64,000 nucleotides of DNA from an uncultured Lachnospiraceae bacterium (GCA_910587295.1 CAJULP010000095.1:17055-81054), one strand, 5' to 3'. Positions 34,075-44,154 are shown, counted from the first letter of the stretch. The notes: generated by a model from the letters alone, not told the origin. Numbers and translations are program-made.

Positions 34075-35766
34075 TCACCGTACTCTGACGCAGCAGTCTT
34101 TCCCGCAAAAAGCAATCCCATAACTGCTATATCCGTCATACCCATCCGACTCCAGTTCCAGGGCATAATGCTTTTCTTCAATTTGGCTTAAAGCGTCTTC
34201 CGCTTTTTGTTCAATCTCTTTGATTTTTTTGGTCACCTTAAATTCCACAATAAAGGCTTCCTTTCTTCTAGATAAGGGTTTCACAAACAAATCGCACCTG
34301 CCTTTTCCCGTCTCCCGGTTTGACACGGTCCGGTATCCCTTCATTCCCGACAAAAGTCCTGCCACCAGCCCATGGTAATAGTTCTCACTCTCATCAAAGG
34401 AACTGATGGTCTCGTACAAAATTCCCGTCAACTCTTCTTCAAGCCTTGCCGTGTCCTTATTCACAAAAGCCGTATGAAGCCCTGTTAAATCTCTTTCTTT
34501 CATCTTTTGGCCAAACCAATCCATGATTTTTTTGCGGAAAATATATTTCACTTCCCTGTTAGGGATCTTCAATGTCAGATACCGGATATCATCCTCACCT
34601 ATCCGCTCCTTCACTTTCCTGAAATAACCCGTAAAAAACGTAAAATTCCAAAGATTATCCATGCTCTCATACACTTCTTCATAAGTAATATCCTCATGGA
34701 TCGGCTTTTCTACCGTTCCGCCGTCTATCAGGCTTTCCAACTCATTTTTCACACTGTCATCAGCCATCTCCAACAGACTGCGCACAATATGATTAGAAGA
34801 AGTATTGGCCCAGTATGAACCGGGAATTTCTTCTTCATGGCTCTTAAGCGCTTTAACATAACGAATCACGCTCCACGGATTATATACATTGGCATTCCCA
34901 AAAACATAACCATTATACCAGTCTTTGATCAGGTCATATTTATTTTCAACTCCAAAATCTTCGCAAAGTCTTTGCACTTCTTTGTCTGTAAAACCAAAAT
35001 GTTCCCCATAGTTCCAATCCAATATGGAAATGATATCCAGATTATTCAATCCGGTAAAAATACTCTCCTTCGATACTCTTAAACACCCGGTTATCACTGC
35101 AAATTCAAGGCTCGTATTCGTCTTTAACGATGATTCAAACAATGTCCGGATAAAGCCGATCATTTCATTGTAAAACTTTTCCGTAAACGCATTTTCAAGC
35201 GCAACATCATACTCATCGATCAGGATGATCACTTTTCTCTCATAATACTTTTCAAGGCAGCGTGACAAAAAAGTAATAGACTGATTATAGCTTCCCCTGT
35301 CCGCTTTTCGACGCATGATGTTTAAATATTCTTCCTTTTCTTCCACAAGCCTGTCATCCTGCAGGATAAACTTATGCCGCAGAAATTCATTTGCTACCTG
35401 CCGCCGGATCGCATCATAAGCCAATTCAAAATCCGGCTGTTTTGCATCCTTGAACGTAAGGTTTATTACAGGATACTTTCCCATATGCGCCAAATACTGT
35501 TCCCCGGCCTGCAGAATCTTTTTATTTTCAAAAAGAGATGCATTGTCTCTTTTTTTACCATCCTCTGTATGCATATCCTCAAAATAATACTGCAGCATGC
35601 TCATATTTAATGTTTTTCCGAACCGCCGGGGTCGGGTAAATAGATTTACACTGCTTTTTTTATCCAGCAATTCTTTTATAAACCATGTTTTATCAACAAA
35701 ATAATAGCCTCTGGATATCAGATGCTCAAAGTTATCCACCCCTACAGGCAAAGGCTTATAATCCAT
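34075..35766 (-). CDS. AAA-ATPase-like protein with C-terminal PD-(D/E)XK domain
   Basis: The 563-residue protein starts PLPVGVDNFEHLISRGYYFV, the classic opening of the AAA-ATPase_like (PF09820) family. The P-loop is TRPRRFGKTLNMSML near residue 50 and Walker B is KVIILIDEYDVAL near 180. The C-terminal PD-(D/E)XK-like domain has GRCDLFVKPLSRRKEAFIVE. These proteins are abundant, often in many copies, in gut anaerobes; no function is established. Start 35766 follows AGGAG by 7 bases; a frame 13 codons longer has no site. Confidence 0.9.
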   Translation of the reverse strand: MDYKPLPVGVDNFEHLISRGYYFVDKTWFIKELLDKKSSVNLFTRPRRFGKTLNMSMLQYYFEDMHTEDGKKRDNASLFENKKILQAGEQYLAHMGKYPVINLTFKDAKQPDFELAYDAIRRQVANEFLRHKFILQDDRLVEEKEEYLNIMRRKADRGSYNQSITFLSRCLEKYYERKVIILIDEYDVALENAFTEKFYNEMIGFIRTLFESSLKTNTSLEFAVITGCLRVSKESIFTGLNNLDIISILDWNYGEHFGFTDKEVQRLCEDFGVENKYDLIKDWYNGYVFGNANVYNPWSVIRYVKALKSHEEEIPGSYWANTSSNHIVRSLLEMADDSVKNELESLIDGGTVEKPIHEDITYEEVYESMDNLWNFTFFTGYFRKVKERIGEDDIRYLTLKIPNREVKYIFRKKIMDWFGQKMKERDLTGLHTAFVNKDTARLEEELTGILYETISSFDESENYYHGLVAGLLSGMKGYRTVSNRETGKGRCDLFVKPLSRRKEAFIVEFKVTKKIKEIEQKAEDALSQIEEKHYALELESDGYDGYSSYGIAFCGKDCCVRVR

Positions 35767-35890
35767 ATGCTTTCTCCTATTTTCCTTCTCGATATATTTT
35801 CCCAATACCTATTTTTCCCATACTTCTATACTATCAGTCAAAACAGGGAAATGCAAGCGATTGATTCCGCTCGCATTTCCCCGTTATTCC

Positions 35891-36631
35891 TTACAAAAGT
35901 TCCCTCTCCATCTCTTCCATGATGTGTATCAAATCCCGGATATTACCTTTTTCCTGGATCACTCTCCGCAAATAAACCAAAACCTCATAGTACCCTGCCC
36001 GCTCCGGCACCAGCCCCTCTAACACGCCCGGGTATTGTTCCTTCAGGTTATCCAGCATACTCTTTACAAGCTGCTTGTTTATTATCCTTCCATAATTCTC
36101 CCTGCACTGCCTGACAGTCTCATCAATGATATCATAATATGTTCTGTCATCTGCCTTTGGGTACTCCTTTTGCCACAGCACCTGGTCATAGGATAAGATC
36201 CTGACTTCATTTTCTTTAAGCCTTACATCATCCCGGATTCGGATGACCGGAAGCAGCATCCCCGTCTGTGCCGCCATTTTTTTTCGGCACCGGTTCACAT
36301 AATCAGCTTTCAGCCCTTCTTCCACGCAGGGAATCAGCCCGCTCCCAATATCAATGCGCACCGGCTCCGCAATCAGGTTTAGCTTGATCTCCCGCTCCGT
36401 CTCCATGTTTTCATATTCACAGATCGGCATACCTTCCATTCCCAGCAATTCATCCGAACGCACCTGCAGCAGCCTGCAGATATCGGCAAACAGCATAATA
36501 TCCGGAAGACTGCTGCCACGTTCCCATTTAGATACGGCCTGCGGAGTCACCCCCAGCCGCATAGCAAATTCCTCCTGCATCATGTTCCGGTCCTTCCTGA
36601 ACTTCCCGATGTTTTCACCAATACATTTCAT
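35891..36631 (-). CDS. XRE-family transcriptional regulator
   Basis: The 246-residue protein has an N-terminal helix-turn-helix (about 4-60: IGKFRKDRNMMQEEFAMRLGVTPQAVSKWERG) and an uncharacterised C-terminal half. Start 36631 has GGGGGAG 5 bases upstream. It lies just downstream of the truncated MATE gene on the same strand and may once have been its regulator. The target is unknown. Confidence 0.85.
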   Translation of the reverse strand: MKCIGENIGKFRKDRNMMQEEFAMRLGVTPQAVSKWERGSSLPDIMLFADICRLLQVRSDELLGMEGMPICEYENMETEREIKLNLIAEPVRIDIGSGLIPCVEEGLKADYVNRCRKKMAAQTGMLLPVIRIRDDVRLKENEVRILSYDQVLWQKEYPKADDRTYYDIIDETVRQCRENYGRIINKQLVKSMLDNLKEQYPGVLEGLVPERAGYYEVLVYLRRVIQEKGNIRDLIHIMEEMERELL

Positions 36632-36762
36632 TGCCGCTCCCCCTTTGATGGAATATAATAATATAATCATTTCTGTCATTTCTTATATTACCCCATCCGA
36701 TGCGTCCTGTAAAACAACTGGCCGTTTAGGCAGAACCCAAATCCAGCCTGATCATGCCATGG

Positions 36763-37872
36763 TCAAATGCTTTTGATAAGATTCCGGATCCATTTCCCTT
36801 TATTTACCTTGATAAACGCAGGGATGCATTTAAACACCTGATCTGCATTCAGGCAGGCCACCACAAGCACAGGTGACGCCTTCACCACAAAAGCCATAAA
36901 AAGCGACAGCGGTATCACGATCATCCATATGGAAATGATATCCATTTTTACCACAAAGGAAGAATCCCCGCCCCCTCTTATAATTCCGCAGGCTGTTGAC
37001 ATCTGGTAGGACATGCCAACCGCCGCAACACTAAGGACCACCAAAAATGCATTTGCCATCTCCCTTGTCCGGTCAGAAATATTATAAATAGAAAGGATCG
37101 GTATGCGCAGCATATAAAGCGCTATCCCTGAAAAAATTCCCACTCCTGCAAAAAAAAGCTGAAGTCTTACGGCATTTTTCTTTACCTCATCGTAATCCCC
37201 TGCCCCTACGCCATTGCCTATGACCACCGCAGAAGCGCCGCAGGCGCCCAAAGCCGCAGATTTCACGATCAGATAAATATTGGATGCCACACTGTTTGCC
37301 GCTATGGCCGCCTTATCCATATGACCTAAGATCACCGTCTGGAGCATGTTATTAAGCCCCCATAAGCCCTGGGCGATCAGAAGCGGCAGCGCAACCCGGA
37401 AATAATCCTTCCGCAACCCCTTTTCCGTTACGAGAAAGCCTGCCGGCGTCAATCCAGTCTCCCGGCATCTGAAATAGATAAAACAAAGTAAAACGATAAA
37501 TTCCAGGACCCTGGCAGTAAGTGTTCCTATGGCAGCTCCCGCAACACCAAGTTCCGGAAGGCCAAAGCGCCCATAGATCAAAACATAATTGATCCCGCAG
37601 TTAATAAAAAACGTCATTACGGAAAGGCAAAGGGCTATCTTCACGATCGCCATACTCCTTAAGAAAGCCAGCATAACCTGGGTCATCACAAAAAAGAAAT
37701 AGGTAAACCGGATAACCCCAAGATACCTCATCCCTTCTCTCACAATATCTGCATCGTCCGTAAAAATATGCATTACTTTATCCGGAAATAAACTGACACC
37801 CACAACAAACTGTATCTGGTTGACCGCCGCCACCCCCGAAAGGGATAAAAGATTAAAGAAAAGGTCTTGTTC
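36763..37872 (-). pseudogene. MATE-family transporter lacking its N-terminal quarter
   Basis: The frame encodes a MATE protein from the third helix to the C-terminus (356 residues from GTG 37833, normal length about 450). Matching sequence continues upstream of that GTG (LFFNLLSLSGVAAVNQIQFV) until a TGA at 37873-37875. Beyond it only about 20 bases remain before the TPR gene ends at 37895. The first 90-100 residues, helices 1 and 2, are therefore missing, and no room exists for them. A deletion that joined the MATE gene to the end of the TPR gene explains this. It is unlikely to work as an exporter. Confidence 0.8.
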
Positions 37873-37894
37873 TCATTCTTCACCCAGCAATTCC

Positions 37895-40800
37895 CTATAG
37901 CTTCGCCTTCGCATACAAATTGTAAGGCTGTTCCCTTAAAAGTTCCCGGCAGACCTCCTTTGCTTCCTGCTTTTTGCCCTGCTGTTCCAGCAAGAGCGCT
38001 TTTGCCATGGCAAGGCGCATACAGGATGCCTGGTTACAAAGACGGCACCTGGGGCTTTCCTCCATTGCTTTTAAAGCTTCTTCCCCCGCCTTATTCCCCT
38101 TTCCATACAAAGCAAGGATAAATTCCACAAATTTTACATACCTTTCTTTATAAAAAAACTCTTCTGTAGCAACAATCCCTGCATCTTCCCCTGTATCCGG
38201 ATTATTCCCGCAAAGCTGCTTCACTGTGGCGCGAAGAGCCGCCACCGCCTTACTCATTTCTCTGGAAGCTTCGTTAAGACCTGCTGATTTTGCCAAAGCT
38301 TCCTTCTTATTTCCGCCAAGCACTTTCCCAAAAAGAGCAGACAGCTTCCCGATGCCGGCCGCCTTTTCCTGTTCCTCTTCGTCCGGAGTGCAGGCCGTGA
38401 TTTCATCTTCCCCGAAAGTCAGGAAAAAGATCCGGTTCAACGCTATGTCCATTTTTTCTTTTTTCCTGCCCATAGTGGTAGTATAAGCGGCGCCAAAATT
38501 TTTGTCCGCACGCTCCATGGACGCTATGGCTTCTTTTTTCTGCCCTTTTAAAAGGAAATCCCAGGCCAGGATATGGTGATATTTGATAGGCATAGACTGC
38601 TTTACCTGATCGATACAGCCTAAAGCCTGTTCCTGAAGCCCTGCGTATAAATATATCCTGTAACGCAAAAGCTCCTTTTGCCGTTTATCGCAGGAAAGCT
38701 TACCAACAATCTCTTTTGCAAGTTTAAACTCCCCTGACCTTGCATAATTGGCGGATAGATCCCTTACCGTCTCCTCATCCCGGTTAAACTGATCGTAAAT
38801 AATCCGATACGTCTTTGCCGCAAGAGCGTACTCCCCCAAAAGCTCGTACACATGGGCCAGATTCCCATAATGGACAGCGGAAGGCTCCTTCTTCTCTTCC
38901 CGGTACATATAATAGACAGCCCGCTTAAAATAGGGAAGCGCCTTCTCATACTCTCCCGCATATTTATACAGGCAGCCAATGTTGTTATGGGCAAAAGCAT
39001 CCGCCGGATCCCGTTCCAATACTTTCTGGAAATCCTTCATGGCAGCTTCCGCATCCTTTGCCGCCATGCTGAAAAGCCCCCGCTTATTTAAGAGAAAATT
39101 GCAGGGATATAATTTCAGGTATCCGGTGATCACCGGGTATCCCTTCCGGTAAAACTTCAGCTTGCCGGTGTTTGGTATTTTTGCTTCGTAAAAAACGTCA
39201 AAATCATCCAGGTTCTTTTGGATCGGATAGTCTTCGGGCACTTCTCCACCGTGATAAATGCAGTTATCAAGGTAAATGCTCTCCACCTTATTTTCTTGGG
39301 CCTGTTTTAACAATTCCTCCAATTCTTCCTTGTGGCCCGTATCGTAATACACCTTTGCCATCTCCTCGTAAGGATACGCATAGTCAGGGAAACAGGAAAT
39401 ACACTGCTTTCCGTTTTCGATCACACCGGACGCATCCCAAAGCCTGGCATAGGATTTTAACATCAACACATAAGCATAGGTAACCTGGTACCACTCCAGC
39501 AAAGTGCCTGCCAGGTCAAGGCATTTTTGATATTCCCCCATCTCTAAATAAATCTGGGCGATCTCGATCAAGAAGTTCGGATCCTCATCCAGGTAAGCCT
39601 TTCTTTTCTCGTATTCCGCCACGGCATCCTTAAAATACCCGGCAGACCCCCTGGCCATATTGTGGTACGCTGAAATCTTAAGCTTACCTGCAAGGCTTTG
39701 CTTATCCGTATCATCCGTACCGATCAACGTGGTCCACTTTTCTATTGCTCCAAGTGACTCTCCGCTTTCCGCCCCGCCTAAGTAAACCTTGGAAAGAAGC
39801 TCCCAATACCTGGCCGCCTGATCGTCCGGAACACGCTCCCTGATGGAATCCAGCACTTTTTCCGCCGCAAAATAACGTTCTTCATGATAATAACATCCGG
39901 CAAGCTCCAATGCTGCCAAAATATCTCCGTCCTTTTCCCATTTTTCCTGTAATTTGGGAATCAGGTCAATCTGAATCTTCTTTAAAAGCTCCATTAACTC
40001 CTGGTTGTAATGAAAATGGGGCGCCAGCAGAATACAGCTCCTCGCCCTATCCTCCTCTCCCTTTTCATGGTAATAAAAAGAAAGCCTGTAGTTGGCCGTG
40101 CCGTTCTCGTCATCTGATTCTTTGATCTTTTTATAACAGGCTGCCGCCTCTTCCTTTTGTCCATTTTCCCAATAAAAATCCGCCATATGGTGTAAGATTA
40201 CGATATTTTCAGGATACCGCTCCAAAAGATTGCAAAGAAGCCCTTCTGCCTCATCCTCTCTGCCCGTATTCCGGTACACCAGCGCCCTTATGATCTCCAT
40301 ATACGGGTGGCTGATCCCTGTTTTTTCTCCCTTTTCAATTCCCTCAAGGGCTTTTGGGTAATCCTGCTCATTGACAGCGTTCAGACTTTCCCGGTAATAC
40401 TTTAAAAACCCGTCATAATCGCCGTCATCTTCCCCTTCGAACAGGGTATAGTCAAACGATTCCTGTTCCGAACATCTCTGCACCAGATACCTGACAAACT
40501 CCGCCGGAAACTCCTCCTTTAACCTTGCCGTATCCCTGCGGATATCCAGTTTTTTATCAAACAGCTGCCAAATCTTTTGGGGGAACTGAATATGGTTCAT
40601 CAGGAAAATAAGAAGCTTTCTCCTGCACTCCTCATTTTCCTCAAGGGAAAGAAACACTTCCTCGTCAAACAGCGCCCTCCACTTCTCCTCGTCACACCGA
40701 AGGCTGAGGTTTCCATAAAGTTCCGCCGCCTTGGCCGCCCACTGCCCGGAGGGAGAGTCATCTGTCTCTTCTTCTTTTTCTTCCCTATCCTTTTTGCAAT

Positions 40801-40972
40801 AAGCCAGGGCCTCATCGTATGCACTCCTAAGGCGCATGAACCCTTCCTGGTCGTCCTCCGGATTCGTCACGGTAAGTTTCCGGCGGTACGCATCCCGAAT
40901 CAACGCCTCATCCTTCACAGGTTCCATGCCAAGAATGCCAAAAGCTTCTTCTATCCTCATAAAAGTAACCAT
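37895..40972 (-). CDS. Large TPR-repeat protein with degenerate J-domain at the N-terminus
   Basis: The protein is 1,025 residues from ATG 40972 (GAGAAAGG just upstream); an ATG four codons later is possible. Residues 5-60 resemble a DnaJ J-domain (IEEAFGILGMEP, LIRDAYRRKLTVTNPEDDQE, FMRLRSAYDEAL), but TNPED stands where HPD should be, so DnaK stimulation is not expected. The rest is a long series of TPR-like helical pairs (for example AFAHNNIGCLYKYAGEYEKA near 690). A Cys-rich stretch CRLCNQASC lies near 990. No signal peptide or membrane segment is visible. It follows the CotH-like gene by 31 bases and is the last gene of the VTC-DUF4956-CotH operon. The role is unknown; a cytoplasmic scaffold is a guess. 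Confidence 0.8.
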   Translation of the reverse strand: MVTFMRIEEAFGILGMEPVKDEALIRDAYRRKLTVTNPEDDQEGFMRLRSAYDEALAYCKKDREEKEEETDDSPSGQWAAKAAELYGNLSLRCDEEKWRALFDEEVFLSLEENEECRRKLLIFLMNHIQFPQKIWQLFDKKLDIRRDTARLKEEFPAEFVRYLVQRCSEQESFDYTLFEGEDDGDYDGFLKYYRESLNAVNEQDYPKALEGIEKGEKTGISHPYMEIIRALVYRNTGREDEAEGLLCNLLERYPENIVILHHMADFYWENGQKEEAAACYKKIKESDDENGTANYRLSFYYHEKGEEDRARSCILLAPHFHYNQELMELLKKIQIDLIPKLQEKWEKDGDILAALELAGCYYHEERYFAAEKVLDSIRERVPDDQAARYWELLSKVYLGGAESGESLGAIEKWTTLIGTDDTDKQSLAGKLKISAYHNMARGSAGYFKDAVAEYEKRKAYLDEDPNFLIEIAQIYLEMGEYQKCLDLAGTLLEWYQVTYAYVLMLKSYARLWDASGVIENGKQCISCFPDYAYPYEEMAKVYYDTGHKEELEELLKQAQENKVESIYLDNCIYHGGEVPEDYPIQKNLDDFDVFYEAKIPNTGKLKFYRKGYPVITGYLKLYPCNFLLNKRGLFSMAAKDAEAAMKDFQKVLERDPADAFAHNNIGCLYKYAGEYEKALPYFKRAVYYMYREEKKEPSAVHYGNLAHVYELLGEYALAAKTYRIIYDQFNRDEETVRDLSANYARSGEFKLAKEIVGKLSCDKRQKELLRYRIYLYAGLQEQALGCIDQVKQSMPIKYHHILAWDFLLKGQKKEAIASMERADKNFGAAYTTTMGRKKEKMDIALNRIFFLTFGEDEITACTPDEEEQEKAAGIGKLSALFGKVLGGNKKEALAKSAGLNEASREMSKAVAALRATVKQLCGNNPDTGEDAGIVATEEFFYKERYVKFVEFILALYGKGNKAGEEALKAMEESPRCRLCNQASCMRLAMAKALLLEQQGKKQEAKEVCRELLREQPYNLYAKAKL

Positions 40973-41003
40973 GCCTTTCTCGTAATTGTTTCTTGTCTCT
41001 ATT

Positions 41004-42641
41004 TTATCGCTTTGGAGGCTGTCTGTCACCTGTTTCCTGCTTTTCTTTTCTGCCAAAGCCGCCCATTTCGCGATCCATGGATCCCATATCCGAAAGCTTG
41101 ATCCCGGATGCGTCTATCAGGGTACTTTGATCCAGCTTCTGTCCTTCATCCGTGGCGGGGATTTCTCCTTTGAGCTGCCCGCTTATGCTCTTGCTTCTCA
41201 AAACGCAAAATTCCCTTAACGTATCAATCCCTTTCTCAAACTCCTCATAGCTGCAAAACTTCGTCGGATCTTTTTCCACATAGGGGGCTATCATTTCCTT
41301 CACATCAGCGATCGTCTCTTCAAAATAACCGCTGGTAAAAAAACTGTCTATCAATTCCCCAAAATACTGGTGGTACTTATCCCTATACTCCTCATCGGCA
41401 AAAATCCATGCGATTATAGGTCTTGATTTTATATCCCCGCCTGACACCGGAGAATCAACAGGATAGTTGACCATGGCCGCGGCATCCGTCTGTGATTCAA
41501 ATCCCCCGAAAGCAAGGTTATAATCCCAGGGGATCATAGAAAGCTTTCCATCCTTTTCATACAGATAGTAATTGTGAATCATCGCTCCGGTATAGCTGTC
41601 GAAATTACAGACAAAGTTATGCACCACAAAATAGCGAAGGACTGCTTCCACATCCACAATCTCTTCTATATCCACGGCATTTTCCTTCCCTTCCTGCGAA
41701 AAAACATTCAAATTTTTTAGGGATTCTATCAGCCGGTCCTTATCAGCGTTTGTAAGGTCCGTTTTCGCATTTTCAAAGATATTTCTGTAACTGTCATATT
41801 CATCGTCCGTATAAATAAGCGCCACGTCACTGCTTCCCATCATGGGCATACCATCTTTCCCAAAATCTCCTTTCGGCGGTTCTCCTTTCCCGAATCCGTC
41901 TGGCGGCATTGGCATATCCTCCCCTGCCTCTTCTTTGAAGATGTCTTTCATGTTTTCCATATTTTCCATGTTTTCCATATCTTCCATCTTGAATCCGCCG
42001 CCGTTTCCTCTGCCGCCGCCCATATCCATACTGTCCGGCTTATAAAGGTTCCCATAATCAGTTCCGTAATTCCGGGAGAGAAACCCCTCCTCCACTCCCT
42101 CAACTGCCAGATAAAGCCCCCAGTCCTCTCCATTTACCGTAATATAAACATAACTGCAAAGGGGAGCCGCAACGCCGAATTCCCCCATCATCCGGTAGGT
42201 AAGGTAATCCTTCATATAAGTATTGTCCTGTATGATATTGTTCAGGCTGACCTTATCAAGCCCATGGTAAGTCTTTCCGCTTTCATAGCAGTCAAATTCC
42301 AGTTTAAAGCTGTAACGGTCATTTCCGTAAGCCTTCACGGAGCTTAACGACGTATTTCCCTTTGCGCGTATACCCACATTTTTATATGATTCATCGTCAA
42401 TGATCACCGCACAGGGGGAATATTCCTCATTTTCACAGGTTTCGATAAAGCTGTCCCAATCATCCATCACAATATCTATCCTATGTACTTTGGAAGTATC
42501 AAACAGCCTTGCCGCATACGAAGCTTCGGCCATGACCGGCATGACTCCCAGCTTTTCCCCATTGACCAAAAGAGCCGTAAGGAGCAGAACCAGAACCAAT
42601 GCCGCACAGCATATCTGGTCGATCCGTTTATTTGTTGACAT
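41004..42641 (-). CDS. CotH-kinase-family protein
   Basis: The 545-residue protein has one N-terminal membrane anchor or signal segment (CCAALVLVLLLTALLV, about 11-26), so the kinase domain is outside. CotH signs are VGIRAKGNTSLSS, LNNIIQDNTYMKDYL, and SMIPWDYNLAFGGF with the metal-binding Asp. CotH of Bacillus phosphorylates spore-coat proteins, and relatives are widespread in non-spore contexts. Residues about 215-233 are a short repeat (MEDMENMENMENMKD), followed by a Gly/Pro/Met-rich linker of about 50 residues. The neighbours VTC-like and DUF4956 genes upstream are a recurrent combination, so phosphate or polyphosphate biology is likely. Confidence 0.88.
   Translation of the reverse strand: MSTNKRIDQICCAALVLVLLLTALLVNGEKLGVMPVMAEASYAARLFDTSKVHRIDIVMDDWDSFIETCENEEYSPCAVIIDDESYKNVGIRAKGNTSLSSVKAYGNDRYSFKLEFDCYESGKTYHGLDKVSLNNIIQDNTYMKDYLTYRMMGEFGVAAPLCSYVYITVNGEDWGLYLAVEGVEEGFLSRNYGTDYGNLYKPDSMDMGGGRGNGGGFKMEDMENMENMENMKDIFKEEAGEDMPMPPDGFGKGEPPKGDFGKDGMPMMGSSDVALIYTDDEYDSYRNIFENAKTDLTNADKDRLIESLKNLNVFSQEGKENAVDIEEIVDVEAVLRYFVVHNFVCNFDSYTGAMIHNYYLYEKDGKLSMIPWDYNLAFGGFESQTDAAAMVNYPVDSPVSGGDIKSRPIIAWIFADEEYRDKYHQYFGELIDSFFTSGYFEETIADVKEMIAPYVEKDPTKFCSYEEFEKGIDTLREFCVLRSKSISGQLKGEIPATDEGQKLDQSTLIDASGIKLSDMGSMDREMGGFGRKEKQETGDRQPPKR
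41949..41988 (-). repeat. Short tandem repeat within the CotH-like gene
   Basis: Units of nine bases (GAAAACATG and variants) encode three to four copies of Met-Glu-Asn/Asp. The length is a multiple of three, so copy-number changes would alter a linker without breaking the frame. Confidence 0.7.
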
Positions 42642-42652
42642 ATCCTGCCCCC

Positions 42653-43324
42653 TTATCCCATGTATTCACCATTGAAGCTGACCAGTACGGCGCTGTTTAT
42701 CCCTTCCATATCGGCAAGCTCATTGACAAAATCCGTATTGTCTTCTTTCATACGTATTTCCAGATTAAGCTCTACCTGCCCTTTTTGCGCGGTCTTGCTT
42801 TTTACCACGCACCGCTTCACTTTGTTTTTTAAAAAGGCCACCGCCTTTTGCTCACTTTCATGCCCGGTACAGCTTAATACCACGATATAAGGATTTAAAT
42901 GCGGTTTCCGGTTCACAAACACCAAAAGCACGATCCCGACCGCAAGGCTTCCCGCCACCGCAAGGGGGATCATCCCTGCTGCCAGCACGATTCCTACCGC
43001 TATGGACCAAAATAAATAGGCAATGTCCAAAGGCTCCTTAATAGCGGTCCGAAAACGCACGATAGATAAAGCGCCCACCATGCCCAAAGATAATACCACA
43101 TTGGATGTGACCGCCAAGATCACCACGGTAGATATCATCGTAAGGGCAACCAATGTCACCCCAAAGCTGGAAGAGTACATCACGCCGGAAAACGTCCTTT
43201 TATACACCAAAAAAATAAACATTCCCAGCCCAAATGCCAAAAAAAGCGCCAGGGCCATATCAAACGCACTGATACTGCCTATATTCTCCAAAAAACTTGA
43301 TTTAAAAATATCCTGAAATGTCAT
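42653..43324 (-). CDS. DUF4956 membrane protein
   Basis: The 223-residue protein has four hydrophobic segments in its first 135 residues, including SFGVTLVALTMISTVVILAV and SLGMVGALSIVRFRTAIKEP. The latter is the hallmark of the DUF4956 family. A soluble C-terminal domain of about 90 residues follows. Start 43324 has GGAG 7 bases upstream. It lies between the VTC-like and CotH-like genes. The function is not established. Confidence 0.88.
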   Translation of the reverse strand: MTFQDIFKSSFLENIGSISAFDMALALFLAFGLGMFIFLVYKRTFSGVMYSSSFGVTLVALTMISTVVILAVTSNVVLSLGMVGALSIVRFRTAIKEPLDIAYLFWSIAVGIVLAAGMIPLAVAGSLAVGIVLLVFVNRKPHLNPYIVVLSCTGHESEQKAVAFLKNKVKRCVVKSKTAQKGQVELNLEIRMKEDNTDFVNELADMEGINSAVLVSFNGEYMG

Positions 43325-43380
43325 CTCTTTTCTCCTTTTCTTTTCTTCTTTTTCCCGATAAAATCCGTTACCTGGCGCAG

Positions 43381-44055
43381 TTACCCGTATATCCGGCATG
43401 CGGCGTACTTGGAATATGCCCCTGCCATACGCCCCGGAAGCTCTACCGCGTCACGGATGATGTCCGGCAAAAAGGCATCCCACTTTACTTCCAAAATAAC
43501 CGGCGGATCCCCTGACGGCACCATCACACAGTCCGGGTTTAAAAAATCTGTTCCGCAAAGCCCGGTCCTGATATCATAATCCAATGTGACCCGCACATTC
43601 CCAGGCCCGTACACAAAGGGTTCCCTGACGTAATCCACAATGGTCTTAGGCCTAAGCCCTTCCGTATCCATCTTACGGCACAGCTCTCCTAAAAGCGTTT
43701 TCGGCAAAATCCCTCCATCCGGTTTCCTGCCCTGCAAAAACGCCTGCACCGTTTCTTTCGATACCGGAATACTTTCTTTCCTTGTCAGGGCGCCCAATTT
43801 ACACTTTTTTTCCAGGTGGATAAGTGAAAAATCTCCATTGTAACATCGGATACGGAACTTTTCCCGCTTATTTACTCCGTCCACCTTCTCCCGCAGAGCT
43901 TTATCCTCCAGGTTGTCAAAATAAAGGCTCCTGACCAGATATCTGCCATCCCTTGCGTGAGGATCCGGCTTGGCCAAAATCTGGAGCCTTCGCCGTATCG
44001 CCATCACATCCGAGGCATTGATCTGGTACTTTAATTCATGCCGGTAATCTGCCAT
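43381..44055 (-). CDS. VTC-domain (polyphosphate polymerase-like) protein
   Basis: The 224-residue protein is a stand-alone VTC domain, the fold of the yeast Vtc4 polyphosphate polymerase. The basic tunnel residues expected of an active domain are visible: RHELKYQI, KFRIRCYN, LEKKCK, TIVDYVREPFVY, VRVTLDYD and VILEVKWD. No SPX domain or membrane segment is present. GTAGG lies 8 bases before ATG 44055. It starts the VTC-DUF4956-CotH-TPR operon. The fold is well supported; polyphosphate synthesis in bacteria by this type is inferred. Confidence 0.88.
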   Translation of the reverse strand: MADYRHELKYQINASDVMAIRRRLQILAKPDPHARDGRYLVRSLYFDNLEDKALREKVDGVNKREKFRIRCYNGDFSLIHLEKKCKLGALTRKESIPVSKETVQAFLQGRKPDGGILPKTLLGELCRKMDTEGLRPKTIVDYVREPFVYGPGNVRVTLDYDIRTGLCGTDFLNPDCVMVPSGDPPVILEVKWDAFLPDIIRDAVELPGRMAGAYSKYAACRIYG

Positions 44056-44154
44056 ACTGTTTCCTACCTCCACTCTATTCCGCTTGGAACTACATCAGTT
44101 TACATTTGCTTCTTGTTTAAAAAATGGAAAATTTGTGAAAAAAATATGAATTGC

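Noticed and set aside
34075..35766. The AAA/PD-(D/E)XK gene as a transposon or defence gene
   Set aside because: No inverted repeats, target duplications or partner genes lie around it; the family is a common chromosomal one.
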